A DNA stretch of 64,000 nucleotides, from NCBI GenBank assembly GCA_963775235.1, contig CAVZHY010000002.1:62001-126000 (forward strand), written 5' to 3'. Made by a program: the position numbers and the translations under genes. The DNA comes from JBBDMC01 sp963775235 (GTDB lineage Bacteria; Pseudomonadota; Alphaproteobacteria; Rhizobiales; Kaistiaceae). Below, piece after piece: positions 10,020 through 19,849 of the stretch. Positions within the stretch are counted from its first letter, which is position 1; each line of letters begins with the position of its first letter. A model generated the notes under the pieces. The model was not told the DNA's origin. It searched no databases and was given only the letters and a program-made list of their open reading frames with translations.

Positions 10020-10091
10020 TCTGCACAAAATTTGGACGGCCGGCATTTAAAGTCGGTTTGTGGCAGCAACCGCTGAAACATAGAGGAAATC

Positions 10092-10985
10092 GTGAGGATT
10101 CAGCTCTTGGGCACCGGCGTGCCAAACCCGTCGACGAAGCGCAAGGGGTCCAGCCACATGGTCGAGATCGGCGAGGACGTCATCCTCTTTGACCACGGGC
10201 TGGGCAGCTTCGGCCGGCTGCTGGAAGCTGGCAAGCAGCCCACCGACGTCACGCATCTTATCTTCACCCACTTGCATTTCGATCATTGCGCCGACTATGG
10301 CGCACTGGTGCTGACCCGCTGGGATCAGGGCGCCGGCACAATCCCCGAGCTCAAGGTGTACGGCCCGGCACCGGTGGCGCGAATGACGGATCTATTGTTC
10401 GCCGAGGACGGCTATTACGGTCCTGATCTGATGGCTCGTACCCACATGCCGGGAAGCCTCGCCTTCTACCAGGTGCGCGGCGGCGCCCTGCCGCGGCGGC
10501 GGCCTGCCCCGCAGGTGCGCGAAATTATTGCGGGCGACGTCATCGAAGGCAGCGATTGGCGGGTCAGCTCGATCACCGTTCAGCACGCCCAACCGTATTT
10601 GACCTGTTACGCTTATCGCCTCGAGTGCGAGGACGGCATTTTTGTCTATTCCGGCGACACCGGACCCATCCCGGCGATGGTCGAGTTCGCCCGCGGTTGC
10701 GACGTGCTGCTCCACATGTGCCACTACATTTCCGGAACGCTGAAGCCGCCCATGGACGTCGAGACCCTGAAATCCACGACCGGTCATTTGGAGCTCGCCC
10801 GCATCGCGCAGGATGCGGGCGCAAAGACACTGGTCACGACCCACATCACCGGTTCAATGGACGCCCCGGGCATTCGCGAGCGCATCGTCGCCGAGATGTC
10901 GGAGGTCTACAAGGGCAACCTGTTTTTTGGAGAAGACCTGCTCGATGTGCCCGTGCACGGCCCCGAGGCACGACGCCTTGACTGA
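10092..10985 (+). CDS. MBL-fold metallo-hydrolase, RNase Z-like
   Basis: A 297-residue metallo-beta-lactamase-fold protein. The metal motif is THLHFDHCADYGAL (HxHxDH, about residues 58-68). A second ligand region is VYSGDTGPIPAM (Asp near 187), and the C-terminal histidine is in LVTTHITGS. The start MRIQLLGTGVPNPSTKRKGSS matches the RNase Z/arylsulfatase-type subgroup, in which the loop after GTG holds substrate. The start is a GTG at 10092 with GAGG five bases upstream. It stands alone on the plus strand between a divergent hydrolase and a convergent two-component system. The substrate is unknown; a tRNase Z role is unlikely because the usual exosite is not evident. Confidence 0.82.
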   Translation: MRIQLLGTGVPNPSTKRKGSSHMVEIGEDVILFDHGLGSFGRLLEAGKQPTDVTHLIFTHLHFDHCADYGALVLTRWDQGAGTIPELKVYGPAPVARMTDLLFAEDGYYGPDLMARTHMPGSLAFYQVRGGALPRRRPAPQVREIIAGDVIEGSDWRVSSITVQHAQPYLTCYAYRLECEDGIFVYSGDTGPIPAMVEFARGCDVLLHMCHYISGTLKPPMDVETLKSTTGHLELARIAQDAGAKTLVTTHITGSMDAPGIRERIVAEMSEVYKGNLFFGEDLLDVPVHGPEARRLD

Positions 10986-11039
10986 TTGATTTCTTGACCC
11001 GATCGCCGCGCCAAAGGTCACCGCGGCTGGATGCAGATG

Positions 11040-11726
11040 CTAGGCAGGGGCAGGGTCGGTTCCCATCATATACCCAACGCCGCGAACGGTCTGGATGCAG
11101 GATGCACTGCCGTTGCCGTCCAACTTGAGGCGGAGATACCGCACGTAGACGTCGACAATCTTCGTTCCCGGATCGTAGCCGTAGTTCCAAACGCTGCTCA
11201 GCAACCGCTCTCGGCTGACCACCTTGCCGGCGTTCCTCATGAGATAGCGTAGAAGATCGAATTCGCGGACCGTCAGGTTAACCGGCCTGCCGTCTTTCGT
11301 GACCCGGCGGGACTGCGGGTCGAGCACCAGGTCGCCGATCCTGAGTTCGGCACTATGGTCGACGGATATGTGGCGGCGCTGAACTGCAACGATGCGCGCC
11401 AGCAACTCGTCGAAAGCAAACGGTTTGGTGATGTAGTCATCGGCCCCACCGCTCAACCCGTCGATCTTGTCCTGGAGCGTATCTTTGGCAGTCAGCATGA
11501 GTACTGACACCGGACGGCGCTCCTTGCGTATGATCCTGCAGACCTCCAGCCCGTCGATATAGGGGAGCATTCGGTCGAGTATGACGAGGTCGACGGGTTC
11601 GCCGCGGAGGCGCTCGAGACCGTCTCTTCCGTCATGCTCCACGCGGACCTGATAGCCTTCCGCCGTCAGGCCGCGCTCCAGAAACGATGCGATGCGGCGG
11701 TCGTCTTCGATGACCAGAATCTTCAT
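11040..11726 (-). CDS. OmpR-family response regulator
   Basis: A 228-residue response regulator with an N-terminal receiver domain (MKILVIEDDRR, phospho-acceptor Asp51 in LVILDRMLPYIDG, KPF switch lysine near residue 100) and a C-terminal winged-helix domain ending RLKLDGNGSASCIQTVRGVGYMMG. The ATG at 11726 overlaps the stop of the upstream sensor kinase by four bases (ATGA), so both are made from one message. No nearby operator was recognised, and the regulated genes are unknown. A longer in-frame reading exists upstream but would run antisense-free through the kinase gene and lacks homology. Confidence 0.93.
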   Translation of the reverse strand: MKILVIEDDRRIASFLERGLTAEGYQVRVEHDGRDGLERLRGEPVDLVILDRMLPYIDGLEVCRIIRKERRPVSVLMLTAKDTLQDKIDGLSGGADDYITKPFAFDELLARIVAVQRRHISVDHSAELRIGDLVLDPQSRRVTKDGRPVNLTVREFDLLRYLMRNAGKVVSRERLLSSVWNYGYDPGTKIVDVYVRYLRLKLDGNGSASCIQTVRGVGYMMGTDPAPA

Positions 11727-13312
11727 TGGTCCTGTCCGCCGAATGCCGGAAGGACGATCAGAAACCGGGCGCCGCCCTCGACCCGGTTTTCGAGCACTAT
11801 GCTGCCGCAGTGCTGCTCCACAATGTCCTTGGCGATGGAAAGCCCGATCCCGAGGCCGGTGTTGAGAAGATCGTCTTCGGTACGCGATCGAAAGAAACGC
11901 TCGAAAACATGAGGCAAATCCTCGGCGGCGACGCCGGGCCCTTCGTCGGTAATCGAGACGCTCACCTGTCCCCCCTCTTGCGCGGTCTCGACGCGGATAC
12001 TCGCGCCAGGCGGGGAGTGTTTTATCGCATTGTCCAAACCTATCACCAGCGCCTGCTTGAGCCGACCGAAGTCCCCATTGATCCAGCATGCCTGACTGCC
12101 GAAGGTCGAATCGATATTGACCTCGCGGACGTCGGCGAAGACCTTGCAGTCCTGCACCGCGGCAGCGGCAACCTCCTTGAGGGATATCCTTTCGGTCGCA
12201 TGCTGTTGTCCCTGCGCATCGGATCGGGCAAAGGTGATCAGATCCTCCAGCAATTGGCCGAGGGCTTTCGCCTGGCCCTGGATGCGCAAGAGCGTCTCAT
12301 GTTGGTCTTCGGTACTGTGCTTTCCACGCAGTGCGACATCCGCTTCCCCTCTGATAATGGTCAGCGGTGTGCGCAGTTGGTGGCTGACCTCCGCAAGTGT
12401 TTCCACTTGCCGACTGTCGACGGAGCGAAGCCGCGCAAGTGCGCCCGCGAGTTCGCGCGTACGGACCTCTGCTTCGTCGACGAGCCGCTCGCGGTCCGCG
12501 GCCATTCTCCTGCCTTGCTCGGCAAGGGTGTCCGCCATGTCGTTGAAAGCGGCGGCAAGCTCGGAAAACTCGTCGCCGTCCGCCGCTTCGACCCGGTAGT
12601 CGAATTTGCCTCCGGCAATGGCGCGGATCCCGTGGCGGAAGTTGTTGAGCGGACTTATGACCGACCGATAGAGATAGCCGCCGAGCAAGACCAGGCAACA
12701 GACGGCGAGCACGGCGAGCACGGCAGAAGCCACGCGGGCTTCAAACCGCACTTGCGCCAGACTTGCCGATTCATCCGTCATCTCCCCCCGCTCGTCCTCC
12801 AGTTCATGTTCGATCCGCGGCTGCAATTCGTTTGCGAGGCGAAACGCCACCTGGCGCGTGTAGACATCGATGGCCTCGTCCGTGCGGCCTTGCCCCCGCA
12901 GGACAATTGCCTGCCTCGCCGCCGCATCAATCGCGTTGAAAACGTCGCTGAGCCGTTCCGAATTCGCCAATTCCGGCAGTTCGCTCTGGATTTCTGTCGG
13001 GCCGCTGACGGTACTGACTTCCGCCCTCGTCACCCGCATCAGCTCTGCCAACGCGCGATACATGTTCACCCGCGTCGCCTCCAGGGCGTCCGCTTGTTTG
13101 CCACCGACCAGCAAAGCGTCGGCGATCTGCGCTGTGTAGCGATTGGCGACCGTATCGAGTGCCGCCACCGCTGCCAGACGCGCCTGGAGGCCCTCGACGC
13201 GTACCGCGAAATGATCGGCGTTGCTCAGCACCAACGTCATGGCAACAATGATGAGCGCTACGAACCCGAGGCCTGTAGTGACCAGAATGAGGATTCGCCA
13301 CCTGACCGTCAT
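11723..13312 (-). CDS. HAMP-domain sensor histidine kinase
   Basis: A 529-residue membrane sensor kinase paired with the regulator at 11040. It has a first membrane helix at about residues 5-30, a long helical periplasmic part (31-192), a second membrane helix at 193-213, and HAMP at 214-268. The phospho-acceptor His311 is in AEVSHQLRTPLTIIRGEAD, and the ATPase domain has GLDNAIKHSPPG, DEGPGVAAEDLPHVFERFF and GLGIGLSIAKDIVEQH. The periplasmic domain is an all-helical four-helix-bundle-like segment without a recognised ligand motif. The gene begins 760 bases from its nearest upstream neighbour, so the pair probably has its own promoter. Confidence 0.92.
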   Translation of the reverse strand: MTVRWRILILVTTGLGFVALIIVAMTLVLSNADHFAVRVEGLQARLAAVAALDTVANRYTAQIADALLVGGKQADALEATRVNMYRALAELMRVTRAEVSTVSGPTEIQSELPELANSERLSDVFNAIDAAARQAIVLRGQGRTDEAIDVYTRQVAFRLANELQPRIEHELEDERGEMTDESASLAQVRFEARVASAVLAVLAVCCLVLLGGYLYRSVISPLNNFRHGIRAIAGGKFDYRVEAADGDEFSELAAAFNDMADTLAEQGRRMAADRERLVDEAEVRTRELAGALARLRSVDSRQVETLAEVSHQLRTPLTIIRGEADVALRGKHSTEDQHETLLRIQGQAKALGQLLEDLITFARSDAQGQQHATERISLKEVAAAAVQDCKVFADVREVNIDSTFGSQACWINGDFGRLKQALVIGLDNAIKHSPPGASIRVETAQEGGQVSVSITDEGPGVAAEDLPHVFERFFRSRTEDDLLNTGLGIGLSIAKDIVEQHCGSIVLENRVEGGARFLIVLPAFGGQDQ

Positions 13313-14075
13313 CGCAACTCGACCTCGCTGGTGACCAGAGCCGCTGAGACCGTCGCGATTGCTCGCCGGGTATCACCTTTCCGCCACCCCGTTGATTTTA
13401 GGCTGCGGGCGTGGCGGGCATAAAGCCCCATCCAAATGGCGGGTCAACGGCGTCTCGAATCATCCGCAAGATGATCAACAAACCGGACTAGGAATAGATT
13501 CACAGGCTCGAACCATGCCGGGGGACCAAGTAACGCGAGCGTGCGCTCCCCGGCTGGCCGGAAGGCCAATTCTCATCAGGCGATTCCCGGCGTTGGGCAA
13601 TCGAAAATTAGGCTAACCGCGCCCCTCTCCGAATTCTAATCATCGCCTCAACGGCGTCCAACGTCTTGAACTCTAGAATGTTCTCCATGGCCAGTGGCTA
13701 AGACGCTGGAGAGCAAAATGACATCGCTCGCTCGTTGTGGCGGAACGTCGGGTGGCAACCCGGACGCAGTCTGCACAGGCAAGCGGAGCGACATCGGTCA
13801 GTGATCGAAGATTCTTAGACTGACCAATCCTATGGAGCTGCAGAAAATGATGGCCCGATTTGTGATGCCCTGCGTTGGCGGGTTGGTTTGGATGGGCCTG
13901 TTGTTCGGGATCGGCTTGTCCGTCTACACCGCCTCCGAGGCACTGAAATCCCTCGCCCAGAGCGGCGAATCCACACTTGTCAGCAATAGCGGTGCCACGT
14001 CCAGTCAAGGTAGCCGCACGGGTGTCGCTTCGACCCTTTGAACGCGCTGCGGAACCACCGCGAATGCACCGGCAA
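13313..14075. other. 763-base gap, mostly without recognisable genes
   Basis: Between the sensor kinase start and the end of the ABC ATPase. Several short overlapping open frames exist in both directions but show no family features. Only the small hydrophobic frame at 13832-14041 looks worth listing. The part next to the kinase (13313-13400) should hold its promoter, but I could not pick clear -35/-10 boxes. No repeat or RNA gene was recognised. Confidence 0.4.
13832..14041 (+). CDS. Possible small membrane protein
   Basis: A 69-codon frame beginning MELQKMMARFVMPCVGGLVW. It has one strongly hydrophobic stretch of about 20 residues (residues 9-31) followed by a polar serine/threonine-rich tail, which would suit a single-span membrane peptide. 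There is no clear Shine-Dalgarno before any of the three candidate ATGs, and a longer, basic frame runs opposite it. Not recognised as a family. Equally likely to be chance. Confidence 0.25.
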   Translation: MELQKMMARFVMPCVGGLVWMGLLFGIGLSVYTASEALKSLAQSGESTLVSNSGATSSQGSRTGVASTL

Positions 14076-15062
14076 TCAGCGCAGATGGCAAGCCACGAAA
14101 TGCCCGGGCTGGACCTCTTCCAACTTCGGAGCCTCCGCGCTGCATCGCGCAACCGCGTAGGGACAACGGGGATGGAAGTGACATCCCTGCGGCGGATTGA
14201 TCGGGCTCGGCACTTCCCCACCGATTGACTTCACGGAGCCGGCGGCATCGGGATCGGGTATCGGCACCGACTTGAGCAGCGCTTCGGTGTACGGATGCAG
14301 GGGCCGCGCGAAAATGCGATTTTTGTCAGCCATCTCGACCAGACGCCCGAGGTACATCACCGCAACCCGATGGCTGACGTGCTCCACAACGGCCATGTCG
14401 TGTGAAATGAAGAAGAAGGCGAGGCCCCTCTCCTGCTGGATGTCACGCATCAGGTTCAACACCTGAGCCTGGATGGAGACATCGAGGGCCGAGACAGGTT
14501 CATCGGCGATAATGAGGTCCGGATCGAGGGCCAGCGCCCTTGCGATTCCCAGTCTTTGGCGTTGCCCCCCGGAGAACTCGTGCGGATATTTGTCCCTCGC
14601 CTCGAGCGGAAGACCGACGCGTCCAAGCAGCTCGCCCACCGCCTCCTTCGTCGCCGATCGTGAGGTCATCCCGTAATTACGGAGCGGCTCGCCAACGATG
14701 GCTCCGGCTTTCATCCGTGGATTCAACGAGGCGTACGGGTCCTGAAAGACCATTTGCATGCGGCGGCGATATGGTTTGAGCCGACGACGGGAAAGGCGTG
14801 CGATTTCCACCCCGCCGAGTTGAATGCTCCCGCCATCGTTGTCGGACAGGCGCATTGCGGCTCGACCGACAGTTGACTTGCCGCAACCCGACTCGCCGAC
14901 CAAAGCCAGCGTCTCACCTGGCATGATCTTGAAGGAAACGCCGTCGACTGCCTTCACCACGCCGTCGTGCAGCCGGAAATATACCTTCAGGTCCTCCACC
15001 TTGAGGACGGGCATGGACCCGTTGCGCCGCTCTCCGCGCAGGTACGGGCGCACATCGGTCAT
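14076..15062 (-). CDS. Peptide-type ABC importer ATPase (DppF/OppF-like)
   Basis: A 328-residue ATPase of the dipeptide/oligopeptide/nickel importer class. Walker A is GESGCGKSTVGRAAM, the signature is FSGGQRQRLGIARALALDPD, and Walker B is LIIADEPVSALD. The C-terminal oligopeptide-type extension has PHPYTEALLKSVPIPDPDA and CHFHPRCPYAVARC, where the cysteines may bind an iron-sulfur cluster as reported for this subfamily. The ATG at 15062 overlaps the end of the partner ATPase gene (ATGA). It is the last gene of the SBP-permease-permease-ATPase-ATPase operon at 14076-19621. Confidence 0.92.
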   Translation of the reverse strand: MTDVRPYLRGERRNGSMPVLKVEDLKVYFRLHDGVVKAVDGVSFKIMPGETLALVGESGCGKSTVGRAAMRLSDNDGGSIQLGGVEIARLSRRRLKPYRRRMQMVFQDPYASLNPRMKAGAIVGEPLRNYGMTSRSATKEAVGELLGRVGLPLEARDKYPHEFSGGQRQRLGIARALALDPDLIIADEPVSALDVSIQAQVLNLMRDIQQERGLAFFFISHDMAVVEHVSHRVAVMYLGRLVEMADKNRIFARPLHPYTEALLKSVPIPDPDAAGSVKSIGGEVPSPINPPQGCHFHPRCPYAVARCSAEAPKLEEVQPGHFVACHLR

Positions 15063-16111
15063 TGCGGATTCCAGCAGGCCACAGAATGCCCGGCCGTTCC
15101 GGGTTCGAGCCGAGGCATCTCACCGCACCGCTCGACCGCGAAATCACAACGCGGCGCGAAGGGACAACCCGCCGGTCGTTCTCGCAGCGACGGAACGACC
15201 CCTCTTATCTCGCGGAGGCGTTCGACAGAGGAACCCGACCGCGAACTGCCCACCCGCGGCATCGAGGCGAGGAGTCCACGCGTGTAAGGGTGGCGCGGCG
15301 CGTGGAACAGGTCGCGGACGCTTGCCTCCTCCACCTTCCGGCCAGCATACATTACGATCGCACGTTGAGCAGTCTCCGCGATCACGCCAAGGTTATGGCT
15401 GATCATCATGACGGCTGTTCCCAGACGCTCCTTGAGCTCGACAATCAGCTCAAGGATCTGCGCCTGTATTGTCACATCGAGCGCCGTCGTTGGTTCATCG
15501 GCGATCAGGATCTTGGGCTCGCACGCCAACGCCATCGCAATCATGACACGTTGGCGCATGCCGCCCGACATCCGGTGGGGATATTCGTGGGCGCGACGAC
15601 GTGCGTCCGGGATACGCACAACGGCCAGCATCTCGATGGCACGGTCGAATGCCTCACGGCGACCAAGGTGCTGGTGAACACGCAGCGTTTCCGCGATCTG
15701 GTCGCCAACCGTCATGACCGGGTTGAGCGAGCTCATCGGCTCCTGAAAAATCATCGAGATTTCGTTCCCGCGCACGGAGCGCATCTTCGGTTCGGACAGG
15801 GCCATCAGGTCACGTCCCTCGAAGACGACCGAGCCGCGGGCAATGCCTATGTTTGGCGGTATCAGCTGCAGAATGGACAGCGCCGAGACGCTCTTGCCAC
15901 AGCCGGATTCACCGACGATTCCCAGAGTCTCTCCTGCGGCGAGATCAAAACTCAAACCGTCAACCGCATTCAACGTGACGTCGCTTGCGAAGAACTCCAC
16001 GTGAAGGTCGCGAACCTGCAGCACCGGCGTCGAAGGCGCCGGCAGCATGTCGGCTTTCGGCTTCCCCGTCCAGGTCGTCTCGAGCACCGGGCCGCGCGGT
16101 TCGGTCACCAT
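15059..16111 (-). CDS. Peptide-type ABC importer ATPase (DppD/OppD-like)
   Basis: The 350-residue partner ATPase. Walker A is GESGCGKSVSALSI, the signature MSGGMRQRVMIAMALACEPK, Walker B LIADEPTTALDVTIQ. The oligopeptide extension RHPYTRGLLASMPRVG...CPFAPRCDFAVERC is present. It begins at 16111, overlapping the final base of the permease gene, and ends in a four-base overlap with the second ATPase. Tight packing shows one polycistronic message. Substrate class (peptides, opines, glutathione, sugars) cannot be fixed from the ATPase. Confidence 0.92.
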   Translation of the reverse strand: MVTEPRGPVLETTWTGKPKADMLPAPSTPVLQVRDLHVEFFASDVTLNAVDGLSFDLAAGETLGIVGESGCGKSVSALSILQLIPPNIGIARGSVVFEGRDLMALSEPKMRSVRGNEISMIFQEPMSSLNPVMTVGDQIAETLRVHQHLGRREAFDRAIEMLAVVRIPDARRRAHEYPHRMSGGMRQRVMIAMALACEPKILIADEPTTALDVTIQAQILELIVELKERLGTAVMMISHNLGVIAETAQRAIVMYAGRKVEEASVRDLFHAPRHPYTRGLLASMPRVGSSRSGSSVERLREIRGVVPSLRERPAGCPFAPRCDFAVERCGEMPRLEPGTAGHSVACWNPQ

Positions 16112-16999
16112 CAGATCCGCCTCGCGATGCGCGGATCGAGCATGTCACGAAGGCCGTCGCCGAGAAGATTGATCGCGAGCACTGTGCACGACAGCGCAAT
16201 GCCGGGGAAAAGGATGATCCACGGAGCGATCAAAAAGAAAAGTCGACCCTCTGCGATCATATTGCCCCAACTGGGAATTTCAGATGGCGTGCCGGCGCCC
16301 AGGAAGGTCAGCGCCGCTTCGGCCAAAATAGCCGAAGCGCAAATGAACGTTGCCTGGACAATCAGCGGCGCCATCGTGTTCGGCAGAATGTGGCGGACAA
16401 TCAGCATGAATTCGTTGGTCCCGACTGAAACGGCGGCGTCGACGAACGGCTGTTCGCGGATCGACAGCACCAGGCTGCGCACCAGTCGAACGACTCTCGG
16501 CACCTCGACGATCGTCAGTGCGATAATGACGTCGAGGACGCTGGGCCTGGCCGCAGCCACGAGCGCAACCGCCAGCAGGATGGCCGGGATCGACATCAGG
16601 CCGTCCATAATGCGCATGATGATCGGGTCCAGGACACGATAGATGCTGGGAAGAAGGCCAATTGCCAGCCCGAACAGCGTCGCCAAGCGCTGCAACCGAA
16701 AAGCCAATCAGAAGGGACGCTCGACCGCCGTACACGGCCCGGCTGAGCACGTCCCGCCCCACTTGGTCGGTGCCGAATGGATGCGCAGCGCCCGGTGGCT
16801 TCAGCCGCGACAGCGGTTCAAGGACGATCGGATCGCCAACCAACAAAGGCGCCGCAATCGCGGCCAGCACGAGAGCGATCAGGATGGCCGCTCCAGCGAC
16901 GACAAAACTGTTCCTGCGTGCAAACTGGACCAAAAGGTGCGGAGCCGACCTTCTGGGGCGCACAAGCGGCTGCACTACGGCCCTGGCGTCGGCGGCCAT
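16111..16999 (-). CDS. Peptide-type ABC permease (DppC-like), one frameshift
   Basis: Inner-membrane permease of about 295 residues in two frames. The first begins at the ATG at 16999 (MAADARAVVQPLV) and contains the DppC hallmark HPFGTDQVGRDVLSRAVYGGR. After SLLIGFSVAAL the frame breaks at about 16690, and the second frame resumes with LATLFGLAIGLLPSIYRVLDP through the EAA loop FVDAAVSVGTNEFMLIVRHILPN. Reading GCGCTTGGCG with one T fewer restores the whole protein, so a single-base insertion explains it. As written, the permease would be truncated after its second membrane helix. Confidence 0.85.
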
Positions 17000-17004
17000 G
17001 ACGG

Positions 17005-18025
17005 CTAATACCTGATGCGCGGATCGAGAAGTCCGTAGATGATGTCGATGGTCACGTTGACGACCACGTAGACACCCGAAAAGACGATCAGCATGGCCTG
17101 GATGACGACGTAGTCGCGGGAAACGATCCCGTCGACCAGCAGCCTGCCCAGGCCCGGAAGATTGAATACCGTTTCCGTTATGACCACGCCGCTTATCAGC
17201 GCGGCGACGGCAATGCCGACGACGGTGACGATGGGCACCGATGCGTTGCGTAAGGCGTGCACGAGCAGAACGCGAAGTCGCGAAACGCCCTTTGCGCGGG
17301 CGGTGCGGATGTAGTCTTCGCCCAGCACATCGAACATCGTCGCGCGCGTGATTCGGGCGATCAGCGCGATGAACGTCGTCGAGAGTGCCAAGGTCGGCAG
17401 GATCAGGCTGCGGACAGCGGGCCAGATGCCGTGGCTGAGGCTGGTGTAGCCCTGCACCGGAAACCAGCCGAACTTCAGCGCAAATACGTAAATGAGGATG
17501 TAGGCCAAAATGAAAGTTGGAACCGAAAAGCCCAGCACCGACATGCGCCATGACGCCACGGTCGACGGCGGTGCGGGCGCGAGCAGCGGCGATGACCCCG
17601 AGTGGGACACCGACGGCGATCGAAAAGAGGATGGTCAGCAATGCCAGCAGCAGCGTCGGCTCGAGCCTCTGCCCCATCAATTCGGTCACCGGCCGACGGG
17701 AGTAGATCGATACCCCGAGGTTGCCGTGAAGAACGTTCACCGCCCAGATCCAGAATTGAACATATAGCGGCTGGTCGAAGCCTTGCGCCTCGCGAATCTT
17801 CTGGATCGTGTCGTCTGTGGCGTTGTCACCCGCCAGCAGGATCGCCGGGTCGCCGGGAGCTATGTGGATCAGAAGGAACGAAACCACGCCGACCACGGCC
17901 ATGACCGGAACGGCGTGGACTATTTTCGAGATCGCGTACCGCAGCGGCAATTCAGGCAATCCTGCGTGGCTCGGCAGGCGACGCCCGGAACTCGGTGCCG
18001 CCGGCCGCCGTGCAGCAACAATCAC
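17005..18025 (-). CDS. Peptide-type ABC permease (DppB-like), one frameshift
   Basis: The first permease of the operon, about 340 residues. The upstream piece has LRYAISKIVHAVPVMAVVGVVSFLLIHIAPGDPAILLAG, the typical DppB N-terminus; the downstream piece has the EAA loop EDYIRTARAKGVSRLRVLLVHALRN and LPGLGRLLVDGIVSRDYVVIQ. The frame breaks near 17545-17560, where ...RTAVDRGVMA must join MSVLGFSVPTFILAYIL; one extra C at GGCGCATG explains it. The GTG at 18025 directly follows the SBP stop. It adds about 28 unusual residues, so a TTG start at about 17955 is an alternative. Confidence 0.83.
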
Positions 18026-19621
18026 TCACTTGCGTCTGACGTTCCAGAACACTTCCGTGGCCGGACCGCCAAGCATACCTTCCAGATCGGAGCGGAAAGC
18101 GATCGGCGGCCGGATAACGCCGTAAGGCACCTCAAGCACGATATCGCTCCCACGCGCCTGCATCTGGCGGGCATATTTCTTCGCCTCATCGATCGAACCG
18201 GCGTTGTCGAAGGAGGCTCGCAACTTCTGGTATTCCTCGTCGCACGGCCATCCGTTGACGGCCTGTTCGCAGCCGGCGCTGTTTTGCGAAAGCATCGGAT
18301 CGCTCATGATCATGCCCGCGCCGTAGGACGTGTAGATGTTCCAGCCGCCTTCTGACGGCGGAGCCTTGCTTTGCTCGCGCTGACTCATCGTGGCGAGATC
18401 CATTTCCTGGACCTGGACGTTCATTCCGGCCGCGCGCAGGGCCTGGGCCATCACAAGGCCGGACGCCTTGATGAATGGCAGATCGGTTGCCGTCAAAAGC
18501 ACGATCGGCTCGCCGTTGTAGCCCGCTTCCTTAAGCAGCGCCTTGGCCTTGTCGACGTCATAGCCAAGCGCTGCGTCGGCGCCGTCCTCCGATCCCCAGA
18601 TCGAGCCGCACACAAAGAGCGCACCGCACTTTGCGTAATAATCGGGATTTCCCGCTACGGCCGCCAGGAAGTCCTGCTGGTTCACCAGCCATTGGACCGC
18701 CTGACGCGCGCGCACGTCATTGAAGGGTGGGTAGAGCCAATTCATGCGCACGAAGCCGAGCGTGCCGAGCGGATCGGTCACCTTGACGGTGATATTGGGA
18801 TCGGCACTCATCAGGGACAGGAAATCGAATGACGGATTGATTAGGACGTCGGTTTCGCCAGCGCTCAACGCCGCGAACGCAGTCTGGGGATCGCTGATGT
18901 TCTGGATTTCGATCCGGTCGAAGTTTGCGATCTTGGCCCCGGCGAGCCCGCTGGGCGGCTCCGAGCGAGGCACATAGTCGGCGAAGCGTTTGTAGACCAC
19001 CTTCGATCCTGGCACGAATTCCTCCGGCACGAACTGATAAGGACCAGCACCAATGACCTCCGGCATCTGCTGATTTGCCGGCGTCTCGGCCAATCGCTTG
19101 GGAACGATGATGGGAAGATTTGGATTGAGCTTGCTCAGAACCAGCGGGAACTTCACGTACTTCTCGGATGTGGTGATGACGAACGTCAGATTGTCCACCG
19201 CGGTCATATCGGTGACGATCTTCATCATAGCCTTGCCGGTGCCGTCCGCAGAGGCCCATCGCTTGATCGAAGCGATGGCGTCCTCCGCGGTGACCGGTGA
19301 GCCATCGTGAAATTTGAGGCCCGCCCTGAGCTTGAAGGTGTGGGTCTTGCCGTCGTCGCTCATGTTGTAGCTCTCGAGCATCTGTGGTTGCGGAACATTG
19401 TCGGCATCGAGAGCAAACAGGAAATCGTGGACGAGCCAGGCAGCGCGGCGGGTGATGCCGTTGGCGGTGAAAATCGGGTCGAACACCCTCAGATCTGACC
19501 CGAGATTGATGCGGAGCGTGGAGGCCCGGTCCTGCGCGGCCGCCCCCACCGTCAACATCAATAGGGTGACGGTCACGTAGTAGGTGAGGTTCCGTAAGGT
19601 TCGCAGTAGTCCGGCGGCCAT
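18026..19621 (-). CDS. ABC transporter substrate-binding protein, family 5
   Basis: A 531-residue periplasmic binding protein heading the importer operon. It has a Sec signal sequence (LTYYVTVTLLMLTVGAAAQ) with cleavage expected after AAAQ. Family blocks are MLESYNMSDDGKTHTFKLRAGLKFHDGSPVTAEDAI and VIGAGPYQFV. The ATG at 19621 (MAAGLLRTLRN) was chosen because a perfect GGAGG lies six bases before it; an upstream ATG at 19633 overlaps that site. It shows only moderate likeness to the SBP at 4856, so the two probably bind different ligands. Confidence 0.92.
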   Translation of the reverse strand: MAAGLLRTLRNLTYYVTVTLLMLTVGAAAQDRASTLRINLGSDLRVFDPIFTANGITRRAAWLVHDFLFALDADNVPQPQMLESYNMSDDGKTHTFKLRAGLKFHDGSPVTAEDAIASIKRWASADGTGKAMMKIVTDMTAVDNLTFVITTSEKYVKFPLVLSKLNPNLPIIVPKRLAETPANQQMPEVIGAGPYQFVPEEFVPGSKVVYKRFADYVPRSEPPSGLAGAKIANFDRIEIQNISDPQTAFAALSAGETDVLINPSFDFLSLMSADPNITVKVTDPLGTLGFVRMNWLYPPFNDVRARQAVQWLVNQQDFLAAVAGNPDYYAKCGALFVCGSIWGSEDGADAALGYDVDKAKALLKEAGYNGEPIVLLTATDLPFIKASGLVMAQALRAAGMNVQVQEMDLATMSQREQSKAPPSEGGWNIYTSYGAGMIMSDPMLSQNSAGCEQAVNGWPCDEEYQKLRASFDNAGSIDEAKKYARQMQARGSDIVLEVPYGVIRPPIAFRSDLEGMLGGPATEVFWNVRRK

Positions 19622-19684
19622 TAGGTCCTCCATCTCGGTTGAACGGACGTCGCGCTTTGACAGCGGGTTAATCAGCGTCGCGCC

Positions 19685-19719
19685 GAAACACCGTTGAGTG
19701 ATGCAGATTCTGGTGTTTC
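19685..19719. repeat. Inverted repeat upstream of the importer operon
   Basis: GAAACACC (19685-19692) and GGTGTTTC (19712-19719) form perfect eight-base arms around a 19-base spacer, 64-98 bases upstream of the SBP start codon. It could be an operator or an mRNA leader hairpin. Next to it is a run of alternating CG (19720-19755). The gap 19622-19849 has no gene. Confidence 0.35.
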
Positions 19720-19849
19720 CCGCGCGCGATGCGCGCGTTCTCGCACGCGCGCAAAGCCCAATCAGCCTAAGTGTTCGCCGCGCATGCTGGCAAATGATAA
19801 TAGGACTTGATCATATACCCCGGCGTAATGACTTGGACGCGGCGGACTG

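Noticed and set aside
15062..16642. 526-codon plus-strand frame
   Set aside because: Lies opposite the intact ABC ATPase and permease genes; composition is Arg/His-rich with no family features, the usual shadow in high-GC DNA.
16280..18025. 581-codon frame read as one protein
   Set aside because: It is a chimera: a DppB start, a nonsense middle and a DppC start joined only because of indels.
19720..19755. Alternating CG run considered as Z-DNA or a recombination site
   Set aside because: Short and imperfect; common by chance in GC-rich DNA.
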